This document shows positions 55,928-63,865 of a stretch of DNA of 64,000 nt, piece after piece (within the stretch, counting starts at the first letter, position 1; every line of letters begins with the position of its first letter). Source of the stretch: Gimesia algae. Lineage in GTDB: Bacteria; Planctomycetota; Planctomycetia; Planctomycetales; Planctomycetaceae. The DNA lies in assembly GCF_007746795.1 (NCBI RefSeq), contig NZ_CP036343.1:1740531-1804530 (forward strand), read 5' to 3'. The notes below the pieces were generated by a model. That model saw nothing but the letters and a program-made list of their open reading frames with translations. It ran no database searches and was not told where the DNA came from. A program made the position numbers and the translations under genes.

Positions 55928-56325
55928 TTTTTAACCTGAACTCGAATTCTCGAAAAATAGTCTTCAATATTTGTTCTGGTCGATCACAGTCAGACTGTCA
56001 TACTGGCAGGAACAAGTGATTGTTCCCTGGTGACTGAAGTATTCGCCTTCACCAGCACTTCCTTGCCCAGAATACATTTAATTTCTGTAAGTTCTTCTCT
56101 TTCCGAAGTTTATTTATTTTGAAAAATATGGTCAATGGCGGTATTCTGACCGGTCCCGACCTGAACTTCAGAAGATTGGAAGGCTCACTCATACAGAAAT
56201 GCAACCAATGTGCCAAGTCTGGGGCATTTGTAATATCTACCTCTGGATAATTTAGCAGAAATTCCTATATTCCTGAGGGAAATCCGTCCGGCATCAGTCT
56301 TCTTAAACCACTATGGAGCCTACAG
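55928..56325. other. Divergent intergenic region before secA and the sulfite-oxidase-like gene
   Basis: About 400 bases, AT-rich in the middle. It contains the sigma-54-type promoter for secA at 56200-56215 (minus). For the plus-strand gene no sigma-70 pair is clear, though TGTAAT near 56230 and GGATAAT near 56245 are -10-like. No gene is seen. Confidence 0.5.
56200..56215 (-). promoter_or_regulatory. Sigma-54 promoter of secA
   Basis: On the minus strand the sequence is CTTGGCAC-ATTGG-TTGCA, matching YTGGCACG-N4-TTGCW except for the last G of the first element, exactly as the dnaK site does. GG and GC are 12 bases apart. The predicted start near 56189 leaves an untranslated leader of about 260 bases before secA. 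Confidence 0.7.
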
Positions 56326-57036
56326 ATGTATAACAATCCGGATTCAGAGAAATATCAGACCGGTGCCCCACCTCTTCCCCCGGAAAATGATGACGAAACC
56401 ATCATCAGTGCCGATACACGCCGGCAGGAACGGATTCCCGCCGGACAGACACGGACACGAAAATGGCCTGTGCTGCACGCCACCACTGTCCCTGCGGTCA
56501 ATCTCGACACCTGGAAACTGGAAATTGGTGGCCTGGTAAAAACCCCGCTCACTTTCAGCTGGGACGAATTCCAACAGCTCCCGCGCACCCGGGTCTTCGC
56601 GGATTTCCATTGTGTCACACGCTGGTCCCGGCTGGGAAATTTGTGGGAAGGAGTTACCGGACAGGAAATCATGCGACGCGCCGGCGTTCACCCGGATGCC
56701 CGCTACGTGGTTGCCACCGGCTATGACGGCGACTGGACGACCAACCTGCCTTTGAAAGACTTTCAGTCGGAGGACGTTCTGCTCTGCGATCTGCATGATG
56801 GCCAGCCGCTGATTCCCGATCATGGCGGACCGGTTCGTCTGATCGTCCCCCTGCTCTATGCCTGGAAAAGTGCCAAGTGGCTCAAACGGATCGATTTTCT
56901 TGCCGAGGACGATCCGGGCTACTGGGAACGCTGCGGCTATCATCACCATGGCGACCCCTGGGTGGTCGATAAAGACAACCCGGACGGTGAACGCTTTGAA
57001 TCACAGGACCAGATCCCGCCTGGCTTTGATAAGTGA
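56326..57036 (+). CDS. Sulfite-oxidase-fold molybdopterin protein without export signal
   Basis: A 236-residue protein of the oxidoreductase molybdopterin-binding (sulfite oxidase / MsrP catalytic subunit) fold. The molybdenum-ligating cysteine is Cys96 in FADFHCVTRW, and RLGNLWEGVTGQEIM and DGQPLIPDHGGPVRLIVPLLY are further family blocks. Unlike MsrP (YedY), it lacks a Tat or Sec signal and has no partner membrane heme gene, so it should be cytoplasmic. GGAG lies seven bases before the ATG. The C-terminal segment is His/Asp-rich (GYHHHGDPWVVDKDNPDGE). Substrate unknown. It converges with the cyclase-like pair that follows. Confidence 0.88.
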   Translation: MYNNPDSEKYQTGAPPLPPENDDETIISADTRRQERIPAGQTRTRKWPVLHATTVPAVNLDTWKLEIGGLVKTPLTFSWDEFQQLPRTRVFADFHCVTRWSRLGNLWEGVTGQEIMRRAGVHPDARYVVATGYDGDWTTNLPLKDFQSEDVLLCDLHDGQPLIPDHGGPVRLIVPLLYAWKSAKWLKRIDFLAEDDPGYWERCGYHHHGDPWVVDKDNPDGERFESQDQIPPGFDK

Positions 57037-57072
57037 TCTGGGATTCTGTGCGTCTCAAAGAGAATTTACACT

Positions 57073-58287
57073 CTAATCAGCCGGAGTCTGACAGCGATAA
57101 ATCGCCTGGAGTGCGAATGCGGTTGCAATCAGTGGGTCGTCTTCCATCATCCAGGGGAGCGGGTTTTCCCAGTGCCCGTCTGCATGCTGTTTCTCAATGA
57201 GTGTCTGCAAGACCTCATGACAGCGTGAATTCAGAAACTGATTTACCACACCTTTTTCCCTCATTTGTTTCCAGACACGGGCTGTCGCTGCGGCTTCGTA
57301 AAAATAGAGGGCATCCAGTTTCTGGTACGAACGCTTTATATTGAACGGGAACTCAGCGAGTCGCGAATGCAACAATTGAGACAGAACGGTGAGCGCAGAC
57401 TGAATCCTTCGATCATCAGAAGTCACATCGCAGGCCAGCAGAGCGGAAATCCCATCACAGCTGGCAGAGAGATAGGGGACGCCATAAAGCTTACCTGACC
57501 GGGTGCGTTTAGAACCCGCTTTATTCAGAGGATGATCGGGAAGGATCGTAAACACAAAACCACCCGCGCCCGTGGCTTCAGTTGGAAGTTGACAGTGCTG
57601 CAGATATTCCAGTGCCCCGATGCGGTTCTTGAGTGGTAATTTTTGCGCCCCGGACAGCGCGGCGAGGGCAAAGAAAGTGACAGAGACGTTCGCCGGATTG
57701 GCTGCGGAACCCTGCTGGAATGAATCACTACCTGGCCTCCATCCCCCCGCGACATCACCTTCTGAGATTCGATCCGCTTGCAATATTCGCTGCCGGCGTA
57801 ACAATTCCTGGCTTAATGAGTCCCGAAGTTCCCGATTTGCAGTTGCTTCCGGCTGATATTGATTCAGCGTCGCCAATATCAGACAGATTGAATACAGGGG
57901 ATAATTCGATTCTGCCTCAATCGACTTCCAGATCTCTTCCTGGTTAATTTTTGATTTGAGAAAGGCGAAACCGCGACTGATTGATTCACCTTGGGCTGCA
58001 CCTGGTGGCGTGATTTCCACCAGCGTTGACATCACCAGTGCACTGGTCGCGATTCTGCTCTCGAGACTGGCATAAGTTTTCGATTGCCAGCTGCCATCGT
58101 ATCTCTGCTGCTGTACCAGCCAGCGTCTGCCCTTCAAAAGCGCATTGCTACCCAGTTGCTGTCGCGATTTGAATTCCCCGCGCTCCACCCGGATTCCAGG
58201 TGTCTGGTCTTCCGCGATCAGCTGACCCGGTATAAACAGTAGTATTCCGAGTAAATGAACCTGGATGTGATTGCAGTGCCGATACAT
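57073..58287 (-). CDS. Secreted terpene-cyclase-like repeat protein, copy 2
   Basis: A 404-residue protein with a signal peptide (MYRHCNHIQVHLLGILLFIP, cleavage after LIAE). The start at 58287 lies five bases after the stop of the preceding gene; a longer frame to 58485 would overlap that gene and has no signal. The rest is a series of helical hairpins like those of squalene-hopene cyclases and prenyltransferase beta subunits: LLKGRRWLVQQQRYDGSW, then ALEYLQHCQLP, and LIEKQHADGHWENP with the QxDGxW-type motif near each turn. The DXDD protonation motif of true cyclases is not evident. It is a paralogue of its upstream neighbour. Function unknown; a binding or scaffold role outside the cytoplasm is inferred. 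Confidence 0.75.
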   Translation of the reverse strand: MYRHCNHIQVHLLGILLFIPGQLIAEDQTPGIRVERGEFKSRQQLGSNALLKGRRWLVQQQRYDGSWQSKTYASLESRIATSALVMSTLVEITPPGAAQGESISRGFAFLKSKINQEEIWKSIEAESNYPLYSICLILATLNQYQPEATANRELRDSLSQELLRRQRILQADRISEGDVAGGWRPGSDSFQQGSAANPANVSVTFFALAALSGAQKLPLKNRIGALEYLQHCQLPTEATGAGGFVFTILPDHPLNKAGSKRTRSGKLYGVPYLSASCDGISALLACDVTSDDRRIQSALTVLSQLLHSRLAEFPFNIKRSYQKLDALYFYEAAATARVWKQMREKGVVNQFLNSRCHEVLQTLIEKQHADGHWENPLPWMMEDDPLIATAFALQAIYRCQTPAD

Positions 58288-58292
58288 CCGGA

Positions 58293-59372
58293 TTACAGAT
58301 CTGAAGTGGGAAGACTGAAGTTTGGGGATAACAATGTCAGCAGAACGCCAGCAGTACAAAAGGTGCGGTCGGTAATACAATGATGTCCTTTCCAGCTGCC
58401 ATCCTGGTTTTGAGTTCTCAAGACTCCGTCGCGCACCTGAGGATACCAGTATTTCCAGCTCTCCTGCTGTCCCTTGAGCATGCATTCCGTAATAAAATAA
58501 AAGGCCAGATATTCTTCTCCCCCGGCAAAACGAAAAACCCGCGGTTCCGTTTTCACTCTTTCCAGAATCGTGTGCACACTCTCCTGAAACTCTGGAGTAT
58601 CTCTGTATCCCAGTGAATACAGCACGCGCACACCTGCCGCCTCTTTATAGAACTGTTGCATCCAGTTTCGCCTGTCATCGGGCTGCTCCCGTAAATGCTT
58701 CATCAGCGCCTGACCTACCAGCTGTTCCGAAGCTTCAATTCGCAAGCCAGCCGAACTGGCCGCTCGCAGACATTCCCAGCCTAAAATCGTTCCCAGTACG
58801 GGAGCCCAGCTCTCGTTTCCCCAGGTGCCATCTTTTCCCTGTGTCAGACAGATGTAATTAACCAGTTTGCCCAGAGCAGCGCGAATTGCTTTCTCTTCCC
58901 CCGGAGCATCGTAGTAAATCTGACTCAGATAAAGTGTCGCCAGAAACAGATCTGCATTGAGACCGATCTTTCTCTGTACCAGGGTGATATTATCTTTTGA
59001 TCGATTTAACGGGCGAGATTCGACCAGATCCAATACCCCATACAAGACCAGCCGACTCTGTTTCTGATACTTTCCTGCACGAGGAGTACTCCCTTCAGAA
59101 AGGAGCACGAGACCTGTCATCGCAGTACAACTGAGGTCCGGCATATGATACCGGTCTGGCCCCACTGTTCCATCTCTGTGAATCGCCGAGATCAACCAGT
59201 CCATCCCCCGTTCGATCGCCTGTCGGGTTTTGGGATCGTTTCGGACCGGATTGCCCGCCTGCACCGTCGAGGTCACCTGTCTTAAATCAGTACAGGGAGC
59301 AAGTATGAAACTCAGACAATAAATCAGAGTGCGGACACACAACAGATTCTTCGATAAAAATGCACTTTTCAT
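58293..59372 (-). CDS. Secreted terpene-cyclase-like repeat protein, copy 1
   Basis: A 359-residue protein. I start it at the ATG at 59372, which opens a signal peptide (KSAFLSKNLLCVRTLIYCLS, cleaved near PCTDL); an ATG 14 codons upstream is possible. The mature part has alpha-helical pairs with QW-type motifs: AIERGMDWLISAIHRDGTVG, YICLTQGKDGTWGNESW, and LRTQNQDGSWKGHHCITDRT. As in its paralogue, no acidic catalytic motif for cyclisation is visible. It ends five bases before the next gene's ATG, so the two form an operon and probably work together. A prenyltransferase/squalene-oxidase repeat family in planctomycetes has no known function. Confidence 0.75.
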   Translation of the reverse strand: MKSAFLSKNLLCVRTLIYCLSFILAPCTDLRQVTSTVQAGNPVRNDPKTRQAIERGMDWLISAIHRDGTVGPDRYHMPDLSCTAMTGLVLLSEGSTPRAGKYQKQSRLVLYGVLDLVESRPLNRSKDNITLVQRKIGLNADLFLATLYLSQIYYDAPGEEKAIRAALGKLVNYICLTQGKDGTWGNESWAPVLGTILGWECLRAASSAGLRIEASEQLVGQALMKHLREQPDDRRNWMQQFYKEAAGVRVLYSLGYRDTPEFQESVHTILERVKTEPRVFRFAGGEEYLAFYFITECMLKGQQESWKYWYPQVRDGVLRTQNQDGSWKGHHCITDRTFCTAGVLLTLLSPNFSLPTSDL

Positions 59373-59617
59373 CCAGCACAATCCCTTGAACAAAGCAAAT
59401 GTCAGGCAACTCAAAGGGAAACCACTGCATAAATCGGTCCATTCGGGAACAATTTTTATTGTATCGAAATCCAGCTGTGTCAGCGTTTCTGTTCTTGATT
59501 CAATGTAACAAGTGCAGTCACAGCAGACGGGGGGGTAGATCTGATCGACTCTATTGTCGGAATTTTCGACAGGATAACATTATCAAGGGACGCAATCAAA
59601 ATCATCTTCCACGTGAA

Positions 59618-60136
59618 CTATCCATCATTGACGACTCGATCTCGAAACTCACTCCAGTCACCAAAGCCGCCACTTAGAATTTGCAAGAGTTCTTCGGTGG
59701 AAGAGATCTTAACAATATCAGGCCAGCGGGAAAGAGCACGCTCGGCGTTTTCAGCGGAAGTCACAATCGGTCTCATATCCTCCATGGCTGGCAGGATCAC
59801 CAGATTTCCCTGGTCTGCCACTGCATACAGAAATGTGGCGATGTCTGGCGTTAAGGATCGGAGTGCCGCCATTCCGCCACTGAATTCAGAGCCTTCTGCC
59901 AGACCATCAAAAAATAATTCGAGCCCTGTCCCGTCCTCAAATTCGATCAGGTAACAGCCAGACTCATCTGGTTCCTGTGCTCCTTTTTTCGCAAACAGTT
60001 TTTGTAATCTTTCTCGCTCATCCTCAGCAACGCACTCACCGACCGGTTTTTGAATCGTTTCGCCGGTAAAGGGATTCACAGCCTCTTCCGTTTGATCACT
60101 GATATGGGCGGTTTGAAAAAAGACATCAAAACTCAT
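59618..60136 (-). CDS. Small soluble protein, unknown function
   Basis: A 172-residue acidic protein with no signal or membrane segment. The start follows AAGGA at six bases. MSFDVFFQTAHISDQTEEAV begins it; CYLIEFEDGTGLELFFDGLA (about 61-80) and IATFLYAVADQGNLVILPAM (about 98-117) look like strand-helix units, and the end is a helix plus DWSEFRDRVVNDG. I recognise no family, though the layout resembles immunity or SMI1-like small proteins only loosely. Upstream is the long gene-poor region; 245 bases downstream on the same strand starts the secreted repeat-protein pair. Confidence 0.65.
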   Translation of the reverse strand: MSFDVFFQTAHISDQTEEAVNPFTGETIQKPVGECVAEDERERLQKLFAKKGAQEPDESGCYLIEFEDGTGLELFFDGLAEGSEFSGGMAALRSLTPDIATFLYAVADQGNLVILPAMEDMRPIVTSAENAERALSRWPDIVKISSTEELLQILSGGFGDWSEFRDRVVNDG

Positions 60137-60914
60137 GATTCATCCTTCTAAAATCGAAATTGATAAGACTCTCAGGGAAGCCAGATCTTTTATAATAATT
60201 GTCTGCCGAAGCAAATCACAGGCTGGAATGCAAAGCTGATTAAGGGCATTTGCTATACGTGTATTGGTGCTGGATTTTCATCTGCAGAGATGGGAAGCAT
60301 CCCTATATAATTCTGCATGGTATATTCAGCGAGATAATTTCCAGCATGCCTGTCGGGAACGCGGACAACGGCAGCGGGTGTAGCATACCGGTCTCAATCG
60401 CCGAGGCTGGTAGTCGCCGTTTTCTACAGGCTGGACGCTATCTGTACTATTAAGGAGATCGATTCTATAGAGAGTCATACAGGCGTCAACAGGGATCTGA
60501 ATAAAAGCAGGTGGCGATACAGGTTGATACAGGGACGATGCTGGTGTGAGCAGTGGCGGTTCCGGGGTGAAAGGCTGCGAAGTGCGGCGACCCGCAGGCA
60601 TACATTCGGAACAGGTGCTGTTCTGCGAACTGCTTATCTGGAAAAAACCGGCTGTTTTATAGTGATGACTGCGAACAAGTGGCCCGTGTTTCAGTGCACT
60701 GTAAACTGGGCACGCGCGCGACCCAAAACAACGCTTATCGCCAGCGGCGCGCCGGGGTCAAGTCTGATCTGGTCAGTGGTGGTGATTCGTTTTCAGGTCT
60801 GACTGTTTTAACATATGCACTTTGAGGACGCTGGCTATTATGAAACTCTCAATGCAGGTCGGATCTATTATCCTGAATTGTGCGAATCCCTGACGGTTTC
60901 CTGTTGTCTGCGAC

Positions 60915-60937
60915 AACCCCGAATTGCATTCGGGGTT
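60915..60937. repeat. Perfect 9-bp palindrome, REP-like or terminator
   Basis: AACCCCGAA, loop TTGCA, TTCGGGGTT. A perfect GC-rich hairpin with a 5-base loop. It is not followed by a T-run but by ACCCGGTTTTG. It stands 110 bases before the secreted-protein start. Only one copy is seen here. Its compact form resembles repetitive extragenic palindromes. Confidence 0.45.
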
Positions 60938-60946
60938 ACCCGGTTT

Positions 60947-60955
60947 TGATATAAT
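60947..60955 (+). promoter_or_regulatory. Extended -10 promoter before the secreted unknown
   Basis: TGATATAAT: a perfect TATAAT (60950-60955) preceded by the TG of an extended -10 element. No -35 is recognisable. The start would be about 62 bases before the ATG at 61024. Confidence 0.45.
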
Positions 60956-61023
60956 GAAATTCCAATGCAGATTCTGTTTGTCCGGCGTGATCCCGTGATC
61001 TTAATTTTCAGAAGGACATTTGA

Positions 61024-61977
61024 ATGTTGATCCATTTGTGTAGCACACGCTTCTGCTATCGCGGTTTACTGATGCTGAACCTGTGCTGTTACATCGCCAG
61101 TCAAAGCCAGGCTGCCCCTGAGGGCAATGCTGTGGTCCGAGGTAAAGCCGGTGATTCGGAAATCGTGATCACTACAACCAATCGCCTGGCGGGCGCCATT
61201 CATTCGCTGACCTGGAATGGCAAGGAATTCATCGACAGTTTTGATCATGGCAGACAACTGCAGTCTGCTGCCAGCTTTGACTGTGGACAGCCAGGCGAAT
61301 TTTGGGCGGAGCGTTTTAATCCCACCGAAGCGGGCTCGCGCTCTGATGGCGTGGGACCCACGTCCTCCAGTAAATTACTCCGTTTACAGGCACGCGACAA
61401 CGAACTGCATTCGACGACCCAGATGGCGTTCTGGCTGGCTCCGGGACAGAAATCATCCGGCAGGCCGGCACTCAATACCAGTATTCTTTCCAAACATCAG
61501 ATTTCCAAGCAGGTTCGAATCGGCTACCAGGGTCTCGATCAGGTGCTCGATTATCGCGTCACGTTCACGATCCCCCAAGGAGAACGGCACAACCATGCCC
61601 AGTTTGAAGCACTGACGGGGTACATGCCTGCTGAGTTTGAACAGTTCTGGAAATTTAATCCGCAGACCGGGAAACTGCAGCCTCTGGACGACGGGCCGGG
61701 CGAACAGGACGATCCGGTCATCCTGAGCACGCGAGACGGCAAGTACGCGATGGGCGTTTTCTCTCCCGATCAGCCGTCTCCCGGCTTTAAACACGCGGGC
61801 TACGGCCGATTTCGCTTCCCGGCTGCAAAAGTGGTGAAATGGAACTGCGTTTTTCGGGTTAAGAATTCAGAGGGAGTCGCCGCCGGCGATTATTCATTCC
61901 AGGTGTTCGTTGCCATCGGTACGCTGGAAGATGTCAGGTTGTCTCTAAACTCACTGGCGAAAGAAAATACAAAATAA
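61024..61977 (+). CDS. Secreted protein, unknown function
   Basis: A 317-residue protein with a signal peptide (about 1-31: LIHLCSTRFCYRGLLMLNLC, then CYIASQSQAAPEG). AAGGA lies seven bases before the ATG. The mature protein alternates short strands: IVITTTNRLAGAIHSLTWNG, FDCGQPGEFWAERFNPTEAG, and later a DYRVTFTIPQGERHNHAQF unit. The pattern suggests an extended beta-sandwich such as carbohydrate-binding or galactose-mutarotase-like folds, but no catalytic residues are identifiable. It ends SLNSLAKENTK. No neighbours on this strand suggest a pathway. Confidence 0.7.
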   Translation: MLIHLCSTRFCYRGLLMLNLCCYIASQSQAAPEGNAVVRGKAGDSEIVITTTNRLAGAIHSLTWNGKEFIDSFDHGRQLQSAASFDCGQPGEFWAERFNPTEAGSRSDGVGPTSSSKLLRLQARDNELHSTTQMAFWLAPGQKSSGRPALNTSILSKHQISKQVRIGYQGLDQVLDYRVTFTIPQGERHNHAQFEALTGYMPAEFEQFWKFNPQTGKLQPLDDGPGEQDDPVILSTRDGKYAMGVFSPDQPSPGFKHAGYGRFRFPAAKVVKWNCVFRVKNSEGVAAGDYSFQVFVAIGTLEDVRLSLNSLAKENTK

Positions 61978-62094
61978 GAACTGAAACGATCATTCGATTC
62001 TATTCTTCCAAAACAAGCATCATAATGCTTCCTGTACGGCGATTTCGAATTCCCCTTCTCTTAAAACGAGTTCACCAGTTCAGTCCAGTGAAAA

Positions 62095-63681
62095 TCAGAC
62101 CCGCGGAGCTGCTGCCAGGACTTCTTCTGAAACACCGGATGCGTATTTCATAAAGTTGTCGTTGAAGGCGGTCGCCAGTTTGATTGCCGTATTTTTATAG
62201 GAGTTCTGATCGTCCCAGGAAGAATGCGGTACCAGAATATGATCATCCACGCCGGGGCATTTCGTAATGGTGGCGGTTCCAAAAATGGGATCGACTTCGG
62301 TCGGTGCATGCACCAGGGTTCCGGAATGAATGGCATCGATAATCGCCCGCGTGTCTTTCAGGCTGATACGATTTCCCACGCCGTAGGCGCCACCATTCCA
62401 GCCGGTATTGACCAGCCAGACGTTGGCGTTGTACTTCCTGATTTTCTCAGCCAGCAGGTCGGCGTATTTCCCCGGATGCCAGACCAGGAACGGCCCGCCA
62501 AAACAGGGAGAAAAGGTGGCTTCCGGTTCATCCACTCCCATTTCTGTTCCGGCGACTTTCGCTGTATAACCACTGATAAAGTGATACATGGCCTGCTCGG
62601 GTGTAAGACGACTCACTGGAGGCAGGACGCCAAATGCATCACAGGTCAGGAAGATCACATCATTGGGATGATCTGCCAGGCAGGGAATTTTGGCACTGGG
62701 CATGAATTCGATCGGATACGCGCCGCGGGTATTCTGTGTGAAGCTGGTATCATCGAAATCAACATGATGTCGGGCTTCATCGTATACGACATTTTCCAGT
62801 ACGGCACCATAACGCAGCGCCTGAAAGATTTCCGGCTCGTTTTCCCGCGCGAGATAAATCGCCTTGGCGTAACAGCCTCCTTCGATGTTGAAAATTCCAT
62901 TATCCGTCCAGCAGTGTTCGTCATCACCAATCAGGAACCGCTTGGGATCTGCAGAGAGTGTGGTTTTTCCCGTTCCCGACAGACCAAACAACACCGATGA
63001 GCGGCCCGTCTGCCGATCCGCAGTCGCGGAGCAGTGCATCGACAGAATTCCCCGTTTCGGCATCAGGTAGTTCATGACAGTGAAGATACCTTTCTTCATT
63101 TCGCCTGCGTACTCTGTTCCCAGAATCACGATCTCGCCATCTTCAATGCTGAGGTCTACGCTGGTTTTGGAAGTCATGCCTGTCGTAAAGCGATTCGCAG
63201 GAAAGGTGCCCGCGTTGTAAATCACATAGTCCGGCTTGCCGAAGTTTTCCAGTTGCTCTTCGGTTGGCCGAATCAGCATGTTATGCATAAACAATGCATG
63301 ATAAGGACGCGAACAGATCACGCGGACTTTAATCTGATACTCAGGATCCCAGCCGGCAAATGCGTCAATCACATACAGGTGCGGGCAGATATTCAGATAA
63401 TCGGTCGCGCGTTCTCGATTACAGAAGAACGCGTGCTGATCAAGGGGGTAATTCACATCACCCCACCAGATATCATCAGAGGAATTTTTATGTTTGACGA
63501 CCCGTTTATCTTTAGGAGAACGCCCTGTTTTCTCACCAGAATAGGCAATCAACGCACCCGTATCCGAAATCGAAGCCCCTGGTTCAAATCGAATGGCTTC
63601 TTCGTACAACATTGATGGATCAGGGTTACGCATTACCCAGTCCACGTTGATTCCATGTTCGGACAGATCGAACGACTCCAT
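62095..63681 (-). CDS. pckA: Phosphoenolpyruvate carboxykinase (ATP)
   Basis: Decarboxylates and phosphorylates oxaloacetate to phosphoenolpyruvate with ATP, the entry step of gluconeogenesis. The 528 residues are normal for the ATP-type enzyme. RSPKDKR (54-60) binds oxaloacetate, GLSGTGKTTLS (233-243) is the kinase-1a P-loop, GDDEHCW (252-258) the metal-binding kinase-2 site, and IEGGCYAKAI the following block. A GGAG lies eight bases before the ATG. tpiA near 26 kb is the other gluconeogenic gene of the window, but not linked to it. Upstream is a gap with no clear promoter, then the end of an epimerase gene on the same strand. Confidence 0.97.
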   Translation of the reverse strand: MESFDLSEHGINVDWVMRNPDPSMLYEEAIRFEPGASISDTGALIAYSGEKTGRSPKDKRVVKHKNSSDDIWWGDVNYPLDQHAFFCNRERATDYLNICPHLYVIDAFAGWDPEYQIKVRVICSRPYHALFMHNMLIRPTEEQLENFGKPDYVIYNAGTFPANRFTTGMTSKTSVDLSIEDGEIVILGTEYAGEMKKGIFTVMNYLMPKRGILSMHCSATADRQTGRSSVLFGLSGTGKTTLSADPKRFLIGDDEHCWTDNGIFNIEGGCYAKAIYLARENEPEIFQALRYGAVLENVVYDEARHHVDFDDTSFTQNTRGAYPIEFMPSAKIPCLADHPNDVIFLTCDAFGVLPPVSRLTPEQAMYHFISGYTAKVAGTEMGVDEPEATFSPCFGGPFLVWHPGKYADLLAEKIRKYNANVWLVNTGWNGGAYGVGNRISLKDTRAIIDAIHSGTLVHAPTEVDPIFGTATITKCPGVDDHILVPHSSWDDQNSYKNTAIKLATAFNDNFMKYASGVSEEVLAAAPRV

Positions 63682-63865
63682 TTTTCACTCCATTCACTTG
63701 AATTGAATTCCAGGGTTTACGTAATCCCAGCTCGACCGAGATCAAGATAAAGCCCTTCGCACCGCTGTTCGTCGCAAGTTTACTCACTCTCCTGAGTTTC
63801 ACCAAGAGAGATTCCCACCTTTGTATCCAATTACCTTCAGGATTCGGCCGGGATTCACAACAGGA

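Larger units (their letters stand above)
60137..61023. other. Long gene-poor stretch
   Basis: The longest gap in the window (887 bases). Between 60340 and 60780 the sequence is richer in GC and has several short direct copies of ACAGG-type words (for example GATACAGG twice within 60517-60533). Open frames here are short, lack ribosome binding sites and have unnatural composition. It could be the decayed remains of a gene or a structured RNA. At the right end lie a palindrome (60915-60937) and an extended -10 promoter (60947-60955). Confidence 0.5.

Noticed and set aside
58288..58485. N-terminal extension of the second cyclase-like gene to 58485.
   Set aside because: It overlaps the coding end of the upstream paralogue, has no signal peptide, and the ATG at 58287 five bases after that stop opens a proper signal sequence.
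60326..60802. Two frames of about 91 codons, one per strand, in the gene-poor stretch.
   Set aside because: They lack ribosome binding sites, overlap each other in opposite directions, and have odd composition (many Pro, Arg, Ser) without a family pattern.
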